Below are positions 44,205 through 55,187 of a DNA stretch of 64,000 nucleotides, piece by piece. The position numbers and the translations under genes were made by a program. Each line of letters begins with the position of its first letter. Positions within the stretch are counted from its first letter, which is position 1. Source of the stretch: Edaphovirga cremea (GTDB taxonomy: Bacteria; Pseudomonadota; Gammaproteobacteria; Enterobacterales; Enterobacteriaceae); the NCBI RefSeq assembly GCF_003332275.1, contig NZ_QOVA01000001.1, forward strand, positions 575,994-639,993, written 5' to 3'. The notes under the pieces were generated by a model. It did not search any database. It was not told where the DNA came from and saw only the letters and a program-made list of their open reading frames with translations.

Positions 44205-46655
44205 ATGTCGAATATCAACATCAAGAATCTGTTGGCTTGTGACATGAGTCGACGGGGGTTAGTGAAATCCACGGCGATCACCAGTCTGGCTCTAGCCGCT
44301 GGGGGGATCGCCCTTCCATTCAGCCGTCGTGCTATAGCGAGTGGTGTCCTCGCGGCAACGGCCCCCCATCGCCAGGATCAGACAATCTGGAGTGCCTGTA
44401 CGGTGAACTGTGGCAGCCGTTGCCCGTTACGCATGCATGTCGTTGACGGCGAAATCACCTATGTCGAAACAGATAATACCGGCGACGATCAATATGACGG
44501 GCTGCATCAGGTGAGTGCTTGCCTGCGCGGTCGTTCCATGCGCCAACGGGTCTATAATCCTGACCGCCTGAAATACCCGATGAAGCGTGTGGGTGCGCGT
44601 GGTGAAGGTAAGTTTGAGCGAATCACATGGGAAGAGGCCTACAACACTCTCGCTGCCAGTATGAAAGATATTATTGGCAAGTATGGCAATGAAGCAATCT
44701 ATCTGAACTATGGTACGGGTACGCTCGGCGGTACCATGACCCGCTCATGGCCACCGGGTTCGACATTAATCGCCAGATTGATGAATTGCTGTGGGGGTTA
44801 TCTTAATCACTATGGTGACTACAGTACGGCGCAAATTACCGAGGGATTGAACTATACCTACGGTGGTTGGGCCGACGGTAATAGCCCTTCTGATATCGAG
44901 AACAGCAAGCTGGTCGTCCTCTTCGGTAATAACCCCGGTGAAACTCGCATGAGCGGCGGCGGTGTGACCTATTATCTTGAGGAGGCGCGCAAAAAATCCA
45001 ACGCCAGAATGATTATTATCGACCCGCGTTATACCGATACCGGGGCAGGGCGGGAGGATGAATGGATCCCCCTTCGTCCCGGCACCGATGCTGCGCTGGT
45101 AGCGGCATTGGCCTACGTTATGATCAGCGAAAATAGTGTCGATCAGCCCTTCCTGGACAAATACTGCGTAGGGTATGACGAAAAAACCTTACCGGCAGGT
45201 GCGCCCGCAAATGGTCATTACAAAGCGTATATTCTGGGCTCGGGGCCTGATGGCATCGCCAAGACCCCGCAATGGGCAGCAAAAATTACCGGGATCCCGG
45301 CTGATAAAATCGTCAAATTGGGTCGTGAAATCGGTCAGGCAAAACCTGCGTTCATCGCTCAGGGTTGGGGACCGCAACGGCATGCCAACGGTGAACTAAC
45401 CTCCCGTGCAATCTCGATGCTGTCGATTCTGACGGGTAATGTTGGTATCAGTGGTGGTAATTCAGGGGCGCGAGAAGGCTCGTATTCTCTGCCTTTTGTC
45501 CGCATGCCAACGCTGGAAAATCCAGTACAAACCAGTATTTCCATGTTCCTGTGGACTGACGCCATTTTCCGTGCAACGGAAATGACCGCCAAACGTGATG
45601 GTGTTCGAGGCAAAGACAAGCTGGATGTTCCTATCAAGTTTATTTGGAACTACGCCAGTAACTGTCTCATCAATCAGCATTCTGAAATTAACAAAACGCA
45701 TGACATCCTGCAGGATGACAAGAAATGCGAAATGATTGTGGTCATTGATAATCATATGACCTCGACAGCCAAGTATGCCGACATCCTGTTACCCGATTGC
45801 ACAGCGTCTGAGCAGATGGATTTTTGTCTCGATGCGTCCTGCGGAAACATGGATTACGTCATTTTCGCCGATCAGGTCATCAAACCTCGTTTCGAATGCA
45901 AAACCATTTATGAAATGACCACTGAACTGGCGAAACGCATGGGGGTCGAGGCGCAATTTACCGAAGGGCGTACCCATGAACAATGGATGCGTCATATCTA
46001 TCAGCAATCGAGAGAAGCCATCCCTGAACTTCCGGAGTTCGATGAATTCCGCAAACAGGGGATCTTCAAAAAACGCGATCCGGAAGGGCATCACGTAGCG
46101 TACAAGGCATTCCGCGAAGATCCTGTCGCGAACCCGTTGACCACCCCTTCAGGGAAAATCGAGATTTACTCGGCGCAATTGGCCGAAATTGCTGCCAACT
46201 GGGAGCTGGAAAAAGACGACGTCATCGATCCGCTGCCTATCTATGCGGCGGGTTTTGAAAGCCATGTAGATCCCTTGATAGAGCAATTCCCCTTGCAGCT
46301 AAGCGGTTTCCACTACAAATCCAGAACACATTCCACTTACGGCAACGTCGAGCTATTAAAGGCCGCCTGTCGTCAGGAGATGTGGATAAATCCGATTGAT
46401 GCAAAACCGCGAGGTATTGGTAACGGGGATGTAATCCGCATTTTCAATCAGCGAGGAGAGGTGCGCATCAACGCAAAAGTCACACCGAGGATGATGCCTG
46501 GCGTAGTGGCATTGAGTGAGGGGGCATGGCATGCACCGGATACGAAAATGGTCGATCACGCGGGTTGTATCAATGTGCTGACTACGCAACGCCCTTCGCC
46601 GCTGGCAAAAGGCAATCCTTCTCACACTAACCTTGTGCAAGTTGCAAAGGTTTAA
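44205..46655 (+). CDS. dmsA: Anaerobic dimethyl sulfoxide reductase catalytic subunit DmsA
   Basis: 816 residues (E. coli 814). The Tat signal has SRRGLVK at residues 15-21. The [4Fe-4S] ligands are C65, C69, C73 and C106. The molybdenum-ligand region is NHYGDYSTAQI, with serine as in the DMSO reductase family. It binds bis-MGD and reduces DMSO and N-oxides at the membrane as the terminal step of anaerobic respiration. Close similarity throughout to DmsA, as recalled, separates it from the YnfE/F paralogues. GGAG lies before the ATG. It is the first gene of dmsABCD. Confidence 0.97.
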   Translation: MSNINIKNLLACDMSRRGLVKSTAITSLALAAGGIALPFSRRAIASGVLAATAPHRQDQTIWSACTVNCGSRCPLRMHVVDGEITYVETDNTGDDQYDGLHQVSACLRGRSMRQRVYNPDRLKYPMKRVGARGEGKFERITWEEAYNTLAASMKDIIGKYGNEAIYLNYGTGTLGGTMTRSWPPGSTLIARLMNCCGGYLNHYGDYSTAQITEGLNYTYGGWADGNSPSDIENSKLVVLFGNNPGETRMSGGGVTYYLEEARKKSNARMIIIDPRYTDTGAGREDEWIPLRPGTDAALVAALAYVMISENSVDQPFLDKYCVGYDEKTLPAGAPANGHYKAYILGSGPDGIAKTPQWAAKITGIPADKIVKLGREIGQAKPAFIAQGWGPQRHANGELTSRAISMLSILTGNVGISGGNSGAREGSYSLPFVRMPTLENPVQTSISMFLWTDAIFRATEMTAKRDGVRGKDKLDVPIKFIWNYASNCLINQHSEINKTHDILQDDKKCEMIVVIDNHMTSTAKYADILLPDCTASEQMDFCLDASCGNMDYVIFADQVIKPRFECKTIYEMTTELAKRMGVEAQFTEGRTHEQWMRHIYQQSREAIPELPEFDEFRKQGIFKKRDPEGHHVAYKAFREDPVANPLTTPSGKIEIYSAQLAEIAANWELEKDDVIDPLPIYAAGFESHVDPLIEQFPLQLSGFHYKSRTHSTYGNVELLKAACRQEMWINPIDAKPRGIGNGDVIRIFNQRGEVRINAKVTPRMMPGVVALSEGAWHAPDTKMVDHAGCINVLTTQRPSPLAKGNPSHTNLVQVAKV

Positions 46656-46665
46656 GGGGTGACCT

Positions 46666-47283
46666 ATGACGACGCAATACGGATTTTATATTGACTCAAG
46701 TCGGTGTACAGGTTGCAAAACGTGTGAGCTGGCCTGCAAGGACTACAAGAACCTTACGCCGGACGTCAATTTCCGTCGTATTTACGAGTACGCAGGAGGC
46801 GACTGGCAACGCGACGGTGACGGATGGCACCAGAATGTTTTCGCTTATTATCTCTCTATCTCCTGTAACCACTGTGAGGATCCCGCTTGTACCAAAGTGT
46901 GCCCAACAGGCGCAATGCATAAGCAGGAAGACGGTTTCGTTGTAGTTGATGAAAGCATTTGCATTGGTTGCCGCTATTGCCATATGGCATGTCCTTACGG
47001 CGCGCCACAATACAATGAGGCCAAAGGGCACATGACCAAGTGTGATGGCTGCTATGAGCGTGTTGGTGAGGGGAAAAAGCCTATTTGTGTGGAATCCTGC
47101 CCGCTGCGTGCGCTTGATATGGCACCTATCGAGGAGTTGAGGGCGAAATATGGCGATCTGGCAGCCGTTTCCCCACTTCCTGGGGCGCATTTCACGAAAC
47201 CTAATATTGTGCTGAAACCTAATGCCAATAGCCGTCCTTCAGGGGATACCACCGGCTATCTGGCCAATCCGCTGGAGGTGTGA
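46666..47283 (+). CDS. dmsB: DMSO reductase iron-sulfur subunit DmsB
   Basis: 205 residues, equal to E. coli DmsB. It carries four [4Fe-4S] binding groups: CTGCKTCELACKD, CNHCEDPACTKVCPTGAM, CIGCRYCHMACPYGAPQ and CDGCYERVGEGKKPICVESC. It transfers electrons from DmsC-bound menaquinol to DmsA. The gap is 10 bp from dmsA and 1 bp to dmsC, so all three are tightly coupled. Confidence 0.98.
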   Translation: MTTQYGFYIDSSRCTGCKTCELACKDYKNLTPDVNFRRIYEYAGGDWQRDGDGWHQNVFAYYLSISCNHCEDPACTKVCPTGAMHKQEDGFVVVDESICIGCRYCHMACPYGAPQYNEAKGHMTKCDGCYERVGEGKKPICVESCPLRALDMAPIEELRAKYGDLAAVSPLPGAHFTKPNIVLKPNANSRPSGDTTGYLANPLEV

Positions 47284-47284
47284 G

Positions 47285-48148
47285 ATGGGTATGGGATGGC
47301 ATGAATGGCCGCTGATGATTTTCACTGTCCTTGGACAGTGCGTTGTGGGTGGCTTTACCGTTATGGCGCTTGCACTGCTGAGTGGTCGACTGGATCGCGA
47401 TATGATGCATAAAGTGCATCGTTCCATGTTCTTTTTATGGCTATTAATGGGGATTGCATTTGTCGCATCAGTCATACATTTGGGTTCACCGCTGAGGGCC
47501 ATGAATTCGCTCAATCGGGTGGGCGCATCGGCACTGAGTAACGAGATTGCTGCGGGGTCACTGTTTTTCGCACTGGGCGGTATTTATTGGTTAATGGCCA
47601 TGCTGGATAAACTTCCCCCGGCTTTGACCAAACCCTGGCTGATAATAACGATGCTGGCTGGATTCGTTTTTGTCTATGCCATGTGCAGGGTTTACGCCAT
47701 CAATACGGTACCTACCTGGGATAACGTTTATACCCCACTGGGGTTTGTATTGACGGTATTTATGACGGGTCCGCTATTGGGGTATTTGTTACTCAGGGTG
47801 GCGGGTGTAACGCAGTGCGGCAACATTCGGTTACTGCCCGCACTCAGCGTGCTGGCGTTGGTCGTCACTCTTTGCGCGGCTATGATGCAAATAGCGGGAC
47901 TGGCGGATATCAACAGTTCTGTGCAGTCGGCATCGGCCTTGATACCCAGTCTGGGATGGATCATGACCTGGAGACTGGTGTTGGTTGTGCTGGGGCTGGG
48001 CTGCTGGATCTGTCCGCTCGTCATGCGCAAAACTCCAAGTATCAGCGCATTGAGCATGGCATTTGTGCTGGTTGTGGCTGGCGAACTGATTGGACGCGGC
48101 GTATTTTATGGTTTGCATATGACCATGGGAATGGCAATAGGCAGTTGA
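47285..48148 (+). CDS. dmsC: DMSO reductase membrane anchor subunit DmsC
   Basis: 287 residues from MGMGWHEWPLMIFTV, equal to E. coli DmsC. The ATG is one base after the dmsB stop; a longer frame overlaps dmsB and is unlikely. It has eight hydrophobic segments, with the conserved LGSPLRAMNSLNRVGASALS and ELIGRGVFYGLHMTMGMA. It oxidises menaquinol and anchors DmsAB in the inner membrane. Confidence 0.97.
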   Translation: MGMGWHEWPLMIFTVLGQCVVGGFTVMALALLSGRLDRDMMHKVHRSMFFLWLLMGIAFVASVIHLGSPLRAMNSLNRVGASALSNEIAAGSLFFALGGIYWLMAMLDKLPPALTKPWLIITMLAGFVFVYAMCRVYAINTVPTWDNVYTPLGFVLTVFMTGPLLGYLLLRVAGVTQCGNIRLLPALSVLALVVTLCAAMMQIAGLADINSSVQSASALIPSLGWIMTWRLVLVVLGLGCWICPLVMRKTPSISALSMAFVLVVAGELIGRGVFYGLHMTMGMAIGS

Positions 48149-48193
48149 TGGCTGAATGATTCAGCCATGGCAAAACGATGAGAGGGCAGAAAA

Positions 48194-48811
48194 GTGAAGC
48201 AGGAATTGGATATTGCGGTAACCGCGAAATTATTAGGTGCATTACTTTACTACCCTCCTTCCAGCGAAGAGGTCACTCCTTTGCTGACATTTTTAAAAAC
48301 CGAAGGCTGGATTCGTCAATGGCCCTACGGTTCCCCGGAAGTGCTCGCAGAATCCGCCTCGTTGATTGCACAAGGTGTGAATGGTTCTTGCACTGAGAGC
48401 GTGGATGAAGCCTTCCAGCGCTTATTTATTGGCCCTTATGCGTTGGATGCACCGCCCTGGGGATCGGTCTACCTCGACAAAGAGAGTGTCTTGTTTGGTG
48501 AGTCGACGCTCTCTTTTCGCTGGTGGTTGGACAGCAATGGCATAGACCCCCTGAATCAGAATAACGAACCAGAAGATCATATGGGTTTGATGCTGATGAT
48601 GACTGCATGGCTGGCAGAACAGTGGCCGATTTTGCTGGATGAGCTGCTGGAATTCCATCTGCTGACTTGGGCACCACGTTATTTTGAACTGCTCAAGAAC
48701 ACAGCCAATCATCCATTTTATCAGGGAGTCGCGAAATTGGGGTTGGTGACATTGAAAGGGTGGCAGGAACAACGCGATCTTGTTATTACCAAACAACAAC
48801 TCTACCGCTGA
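48194..48811 (+). CDS. dmsD: Tat proofreading chaperone DmsD
   Basis: 205 residues from a GTG start, with AGAGGG 7 nt upstream (E. coli DmsD is 204). It belongs to the TorD/DmsD all-helical chaperone family, with FQRLFIGPYALDAPPWGSVY, ESVLFGESTL and the signature EPEDHMG that binds the Tat leader. It holds the DmsA twin-arginine leader until the cofactor is inserted. In E. coli dmsD lies in the ynf operon; here it directly follows dmsC (45 bp), so the system carries its own chaperone. Confidence 0.93.
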   Translation: MKQELDIAVTAKLLGALLYYPPSSEEVTPLLTFLKTEGWIRQWPYGSPEVLAESASLIAQGVNGSCTESVDEAFQRLFIGPYALDAPPWGSVYLDKESVLFGESTLSFRWWLDSNGIDPLNQNNEPEDHMGLMLMMTAWLAEQWPILLDELLEFHLLTWAPRYFELLKNTANHPFYQGVAKLGLVTLKGWQEQRDLVITKQQLYR

Positions 48812-48944
48812 ATTATGTCATGTAGCTTATGGCGATTATCTTTAAGACGAGTAAAAGAATCGGCGATATTTTTTAATCGACAATATTGATGGGTAAGGAA
48901 TAGAGCCTGAAGACATAGGGTTGGTAACGATTAATTCCTTATAT

Positions 48945-48985
48945 ATTATGCAAATGACGCCGATTGATTTCGGCGCATGCATAAT
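48945..48985. other. Imperfect palindrome in the dmsD-ycaD gap
   Basis: ATTATGCA and CGCCGA on the left pair with TCGGCG and TGCATAAT on the right, around a TTGATT loop with a small internal bulge. It lies 134 bp after dmsD in an otherwise featureless 311-bp gap (48812-49122). It may be the dms terminator, though it has no T run, or a remnant of a palindromic element. Confidence 0.4.
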
Positions 48986-49122
48986 TGCTCTCCATGATTG
49001 ATAAGTTATTTAAATCATGGCGTAACAGATTGTGCTTTGCCTGTCAGGCACCTGATTGACTTTTAAACCGCCAGTGGCATGATGCGCGCACTATATCGAC
49101 TCTGTCTGGTTTCAAACTCACT

Positions 49123-50268
49123 ATGTCCGCTTACTCTCGCCCAGTGCTTCTTTTGCTCTGCGGGCTTTTATTGTTTACGGTCTCCATTGCCGTCTTAAAT
49201 ACCCTGGTTCCCCTGTGGTTGACGCATGAAGCATTGCCTACGTGGCAAGTCGGGCTGGTGAGTTCATCGTATTTCTCTGGAAATCTGGTCGGCACGCTGA
49301 TCGCGGGTGGATTGATTCGGCGTTATGGCTTCAATAAAAGTTATTACCTTTCCTGCATTATCTTTGCGCTGGCAACGGCTGGTCTCGCAGTATCCGTCAA
49401 TTTCTGGGCGTGGCTTTGCTGGCGCTTTATGGCCGGTGTAGGCTGCGCATTGATTTGGGTGGTCGTTGAAAGTGCCCTGTTACGCAGTGGTACCGCGCGC
49501 AATCGGGGGCAACTGCTGGCCGCCTATATGATGGTATATTACCTCGGTACCGTGATGGGTCAACTGTTGCTGGGAATGGCATCCACTGCGTTGTTGAGCG
49601 TTATACCTTGGGTCACGTCGCTGGTGATTATCGCTATCCTGCCACTGTTATTTACACGTATCGCTAATCAGGATCTCGATCAGCCACGTACCACTGTCTG
49701 GCCGATGCTTAAGCGTCGTAGTGCGCGTTTAGGTATAAATGGCTGTATTATTTCAGGTATTGTACTGGGTTCTCTGTACGGATTAATGCCTTTGTACTTA
49801 TCACATCAGGGAATGAGTGATGGAAACGTTGGCTATTGGATGGCATTGCTGGTGAGTTCCGGCATTATCGGTCAATGGCCAGTAGGGCGGATGGCCGATC
49901 GCTATGGTCGGTTGTTGGTGCTACGCATTCAGGTGTTCGTCGTTATCCTTGGCTGTATTGCCATGCTGGGGAATTATGCCATGGCACCTGCGCTGTTTAT
50001 CCTGGGGTGCGCGGGTTTTACGCTCTATCCCGTTGCGATGTCCTGGGCCTGCGAAAAAGTAAGCCCGGATGAACTGGTAGCCATGAATCAGGCGTTATTG
50101 CTTAGTTACACCCTCGGCAGCCTGGCGGGTCCAACCATGACGGCGATGCTGATGCAAAGCTATTCCGATCGTCTGCTGTTTGTAATGATCGCTGCAGTCG
50201 CGCTGATTTATCTGATTATGCTGCTACGCAAACCCGATCACCACAAAACACCGCTGGCCGCTGCATAA
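49123..50268 (+). CDS. ycaD: MFS-family transporter YcaD
   Basis: 381 residues (E. coli 382), with twelve predicted transmembrane segments. Motifs: [73 protein letters not shown], and [13 protein letters not shown] with [13 protein letters not shown]. The substrate is not established. The ribosome binding site is weak. It is monocistronic, convergent with pflA over a bidirectional terminator. The ycaC and ycaM/N/K genes that flank it in E. coli are absent. Confidence 0.94.
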   Translation: MSAYSRPVLLLLCGLLLFTVSIAVLNTLVPLWLTHEALPTWQVGLVSSSYFSGNLVGTLIAGGLIRRYGFNKSYYLSCIIFALATAGLAVSVNFWAWLCWRFMAGVGCALIWVVVESALLRSGTARNRGQLLAAYMMVYYLGTVMGQLLLGMASTALLSVIPWVTSLVIIAILPLLFTRIANQDLDQPRTTVWPMLKRRSARLGINGCIISGIVLGSLYGLMPLYLSHQGMSDGNVGYWMALLVSSGIIGQWPVGRMADRYGRLLVLRIQVFVVILGCIAMLGNYAMAPALFILGCAGFTLYPVAMSWACEKVSPDELVAMNQALLLSYTLGSLAGPTMTAMLMQSYSDRLLFVMIAAVALIYLIMLLRKPDHHKTPLAAA

Positions 50269-50280
50269 GCACGCCACACA

Positions 50281-50311
50281 AAAAAGCCTGCTGTTCATAA
50301 GCAGGCTTTTT
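50281..50311. terminator. Bidirectional terminator between ycaD and pflA
   Basis: AAAAAGCCTGCT (50281-50292) pairs with AGCAGGCTTTTT (50300-50311) around a 7-nt loop, with A and T runs. It serves both convergent genes. Confidence 0.93.
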
Positions 50312-50345
50312 TTCGCCAGAGCCAGGCCGTTTTTAACGACGAAAG

Positions 50346-51086
50346 TTAGTAAATAACCTTATGGCCATAGCCTTCAAGAATAGTTTTCACCCGCTCCATG
50401 GTTTCCGCTTTCGGAGGATTCACGCCATCGAGCTTGTACTCCTCACCCATGGCGATCCATTTGTGCTTGCCCAATTCATGATAAGGCAGCAGCTCAATCT
50501 TCTCGATATTGGTCATATCTTTGGTGAATTCGCCTAGCATATGGGTCGATTCGTCATCATCAGACCAACCGGGAACCACAACATATCGAATCCAGGTTCT
50601 TTGGTTACGCTTCGCCAGATAACGGGCAAAATCGAGGGTTCGGTGGTTTGAGACGCCGACCAGATTCTGGTGGATATCATCGTTCATCTGCTTGAGATCC
50701 AACATCACTAAATCTGTCGCATCCAGCAATTCATCGATTACCGGATCATAGCGGCGTACAAAGCCATTGGTATCCAGACAAGTACTGATCCCTTCCTCGT
50801 GACAGGCGCGGAACCAATCGCGGACAAACTCAGCCTGCAAAATAGCTTCGCCACCGGAAGCGGTAACACCGCCGCCTGAAGCATTCATAAAATGGCGATA
50901 GGTAACGGCTTCTTTGACCAATTCATCGACCGTCACTTCTTTGCCGCCATGTGTGTCCCAGGTATCTCGATTGTGGCAATAGAGGCAGCGCATCAGGCAG
51001 CCTTGAAAGAAAACAATAAAACGGATGCCTGGGCCATCTACCGTGCCACAGGATTCAAAGGAATGGATGCGACCTTTTACTGACAT
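50346..51086 (-). CDS. pflA: Pyruvate formate-lyase 1-activating enzyme PflA
   Basis: 246 residues from [18 protein letters not shown], equal to E. coli PflA. A longer frame adds 18 residues without support. The radical SAM motif CX3CX2C lies in [16 protein letters not shown]. It binds SAM through [13 protein letters not shown] and contains [15 protein letters not shown]. It installs the glycyl radical on PflB under anaerobic conditions. It is downstream of pflB, separated by 330 bp with a terminator and a long palindrome, so it probably has its own promoter. Confidence 0.98.
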   Translation of the reverse strand: MSVKGRIHSFESCGTVDGPGIRFIVFFQGCLMRCLYCHNRDTWDTHGGKEVTVDELVKEAVTYRHFMNASGGGVTASGGEAILQAEFVRDWFRACHEEGISTCLDTNGFVRRYDPVIDELLDATDLVMLDLKQMNDDIHQNLVGVSNHRTLDFARYLAKRNQRTWIRYVVVPGWSDDDESTHMLGEFTKDMTNIEKIELLPYHELGKHKWIAMGEEYKLDGVNPPKAETMERVKTILEGYGHKVIY

Positions 51087-51240
51087 TGCGGGGGTTCTCT
51101 CCAATATTGACTGATTAATGGCAGTCTTAAAATGGGGCAATAAGGCGTTGCAGAAATGGCGATGTAGCGTATTGGGTAAGGTTCACCTTAGCACGCCAAA
51201 GATTAAAAATTATTCCTGCTGTTCAGTATTACCCTGAGTA

Positions 51241-51287
51241 CTGTTTTGCCGGTCATTCATATTAAGTATAGATGACCGGCAAAACAG
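51241..51287. other. 16-bp perfect inverted repeat between pflB and pflA
   Basis: CTGTTTTGCCGGTCAT (51241-51256) and ATGACCGGCAAAACAG (51272-51287) are exact reverse complements around a 15-nt AT-rich loop. It lies in the pflA 5' region, about 155 bp from its start. A stem this long without a T run on the minus strand is not a usual terminator. It could be a regulatory cruciform, an RNA hairpin in the pflB-pflA transcript, or the remains of a small inverted-repeat element. Confidence 0.75.
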
Positions 51288-51362
51288 ACTATTTTTTAAT
51301 TCCAACAGACTGTCTTTTGATTCACGTTGAAGACAGTATCACATGCGTGCGGAAGATGAAGT

Positions 51363-51387
51363 AAAGGCCCCACAACGTGGGGCCTTT
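51363..51387 (-). terminator. pflB terminator
   Basis: AAAGGCCCCAC pairs exactly with GTGGGGCCTTT around a 3-nt loop. It lies 29 bp after the pflB stop. Confidence 0.85.
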
Positions 51388-51416
51388 AGTCTAAGCCATT
51401 TTACAGTGGCGGGATA

Positions 51417-53699
<2,283 letters not shown>

Positions 53700-53754
53700 T
53701 GTATACCTACCTTCTAATGTGGATTTCTTTGTAAACCCGGCGAGATGACACACC

Positions 53755-54612
53755 CTAGTGGTGTGAGTCACCACGCAGATAAATTGCCCAGTAAGTCAAC
53801 CCTACCAATAAACCGCCACCAATAATGTTACCGATGGTCACAGGAATCAGGTTATTGACGATAAAGTTACTTACGGTCAGATGAGCGAATTGCTCAGGTG
53901 CTGCGCCTACTGTCTGCCAAAATTCAGGTGTTGCAAAATTCTTGATGACAATCCCTAATGGGATCATGAACATGTTAGCGATACTGTGCTCGAAGCCGCT
54001 GGCAACAAACATGCCGACAGGCAAAATCATGGCGAACATTTTATCCATCAGGGTACGGCCGGAGTAACTCATCCACACCGCAAGACAGACCATCAGGTTA
54101 GCCAGAATCCCCAGGCAAACAGCTTCAATAAATGTGTGGTGAACTTTATGATCTGCGGTTTGCAGAACATTCATTCCCCATTGCCCATTGGCGACCATGT
54201 GTTCGCCTGAGAACCAGATGAGGGCGACAAAGAAGATGCATCCCACCAGGTTACCAATATAGACGTTGACCCAGTTGATCGCTAACTGACCCCAGGTAAT
54301 GCGCCCACTGGCTTTTGCTACCACGATTAATACTGTTGAAGTGAAGAGGTCCGCGCCACACACAACGACGAGCATTAACCCCAGGGAAAAGCAGATACCC
54401 CCTACAAGTTTAGCAAATCCAAACGGAACACCTGCGGTTCCAGTAGTGGCGGTAATATAAAAAACGAAAGCAATCGAAATGAAGACGCCCGCGGTAATCG
54501 CCAGATAAAAGGTTTTCAGCGGATGTTTTGTAGCTTTATATACACCAGCTTCTTCGGCAACTTTTGCCATTGCAGCGGGAAGTAATATTTCAAAGGGGTT
54601 GTCAGCTTTCAC
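53755..54612 (-). CDS. focA: Formate channel FocA
   Basis: 285 residues from a GTG start ([18 protein letters not shown]), equal to E. coli FocA, with GAGAGAG 5 nt upstream. The ATG 33 nt earlier would lie at or upstream of the predicted transcription start, so it is unlikely. It is an FNT-family pentameric channel with six helices. Conserved parts are [51 protein letters not shown]-like segments and [13 protein letters not shown], which contains the gating histidine. It moves formate in both directions depending on pH. It is the first gene of focA-pflB. Confidence 0.97.
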   Translation of the reverse strand: MKADNPFEILLPAAMAKVAEEAGVYKATKHPLKTFYLAITAGVFISIAFVFYITATTGTAGVPFGFAKLVGGICFSLGLMLVVVCGADLFTSTVLIVVAKASGRITWGQLAINWVNVYIGNLVGCIFFVALIWFSGEHMVANGQWGMNVLQTADHKVHHTFIEAVCLGILANLMVCLAVWMSYSGRTLMDKMFAMILPVGMFVASGFEHSIANMFMIPLGIVIKNFATPEFWQTVGAAPEQFAHLTVSNFIVNNLIPVTIGNIIGGGLLVGLTYWAIYLRGDSHH

Positions 54613-54642
54613 ACTAACTCTCTCTAAAGGGTTAATATAGCG

Positions 54643-54691
54643 CACCGAGATACTAGCAAAGCAGTATAACGCAAAAATTGACTTGGATCAT
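54643..54691 (-). promoter_or_regulatory. FNR-dependent focA-pflB promoter
   Basis: On the minus strand, ATGATCCAAGTCAA (54678-54691) matches TTGAT-N4-ATCAA with two mismatches. A -10 hexamer TAGTAT lies at 54650-54655, predicting a start near 54643 with FNR centred at about -41.5. The focA leader would be about 30 nt. The rest of the 575-bp gap (54692-55150) is very AT-rich, as expected for a multi-promoter anaerobic control region, but no other site was clear. Confidence 0.6.
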
Positions 54692-55152
54692 AAGGCGGGA
54701 ATTTAATGGGCCTTTAAAGCCTTTTAAAACACAAGGTTAACGGTCTATTTATATGATTTTAAAGTAAAAAATAAATTTTAATATTTGCAAAATTTTTTTA
54801 AGGCACGCCGGGCAATATATATTTTACGTTAAAAATAGTGTGTTAATGTGATCAAATCAATCATGTTAATGAATTAATATTTCATTTTTATGTTACGTAT
54901 CGATAACAATCAAAAGAAAGAAAATAAAATTTGCCTTAATGTGCTCAAAAACACGGTAAATCTATTTTTTTGATCGCCACTAATTTCCCCACCAGAGTAA
55001 AGGAATGATTCCTCCGTCAGTGAAAAATGTGCTTCGGCAAAGGGGGAAATGCTCATACTCAGAAATCCAGGCACTAATTCAAGCGGGACATATTAACCCA
55101 ATTTATCCTTTATAGGTAGCTGGTGGGAGTAGTCATGATGAGGAAGAGGAGT

Positions 55153-55174
55153 ACAGGCGGCAGATGCCGCCTGT
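55153..55174 (-). terminator. ycaO terminator-like hairpin
   Basis: ACAGGCGGC pairs with GCCGCCTGT around AGAT, 13 bp after the ycaO stop. No T run follows on the minus strand. Confidence 0.6.
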
Positions 55175-55187
55175 TGAAGCGTAGGGA

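Noticed and set aside
54843..54866. A second FNR or CRP site upstream of focA (TGTGATCAAATCAATCA region)
   Set aside because: The half-sites are present, but their spacing fits neither consensus.
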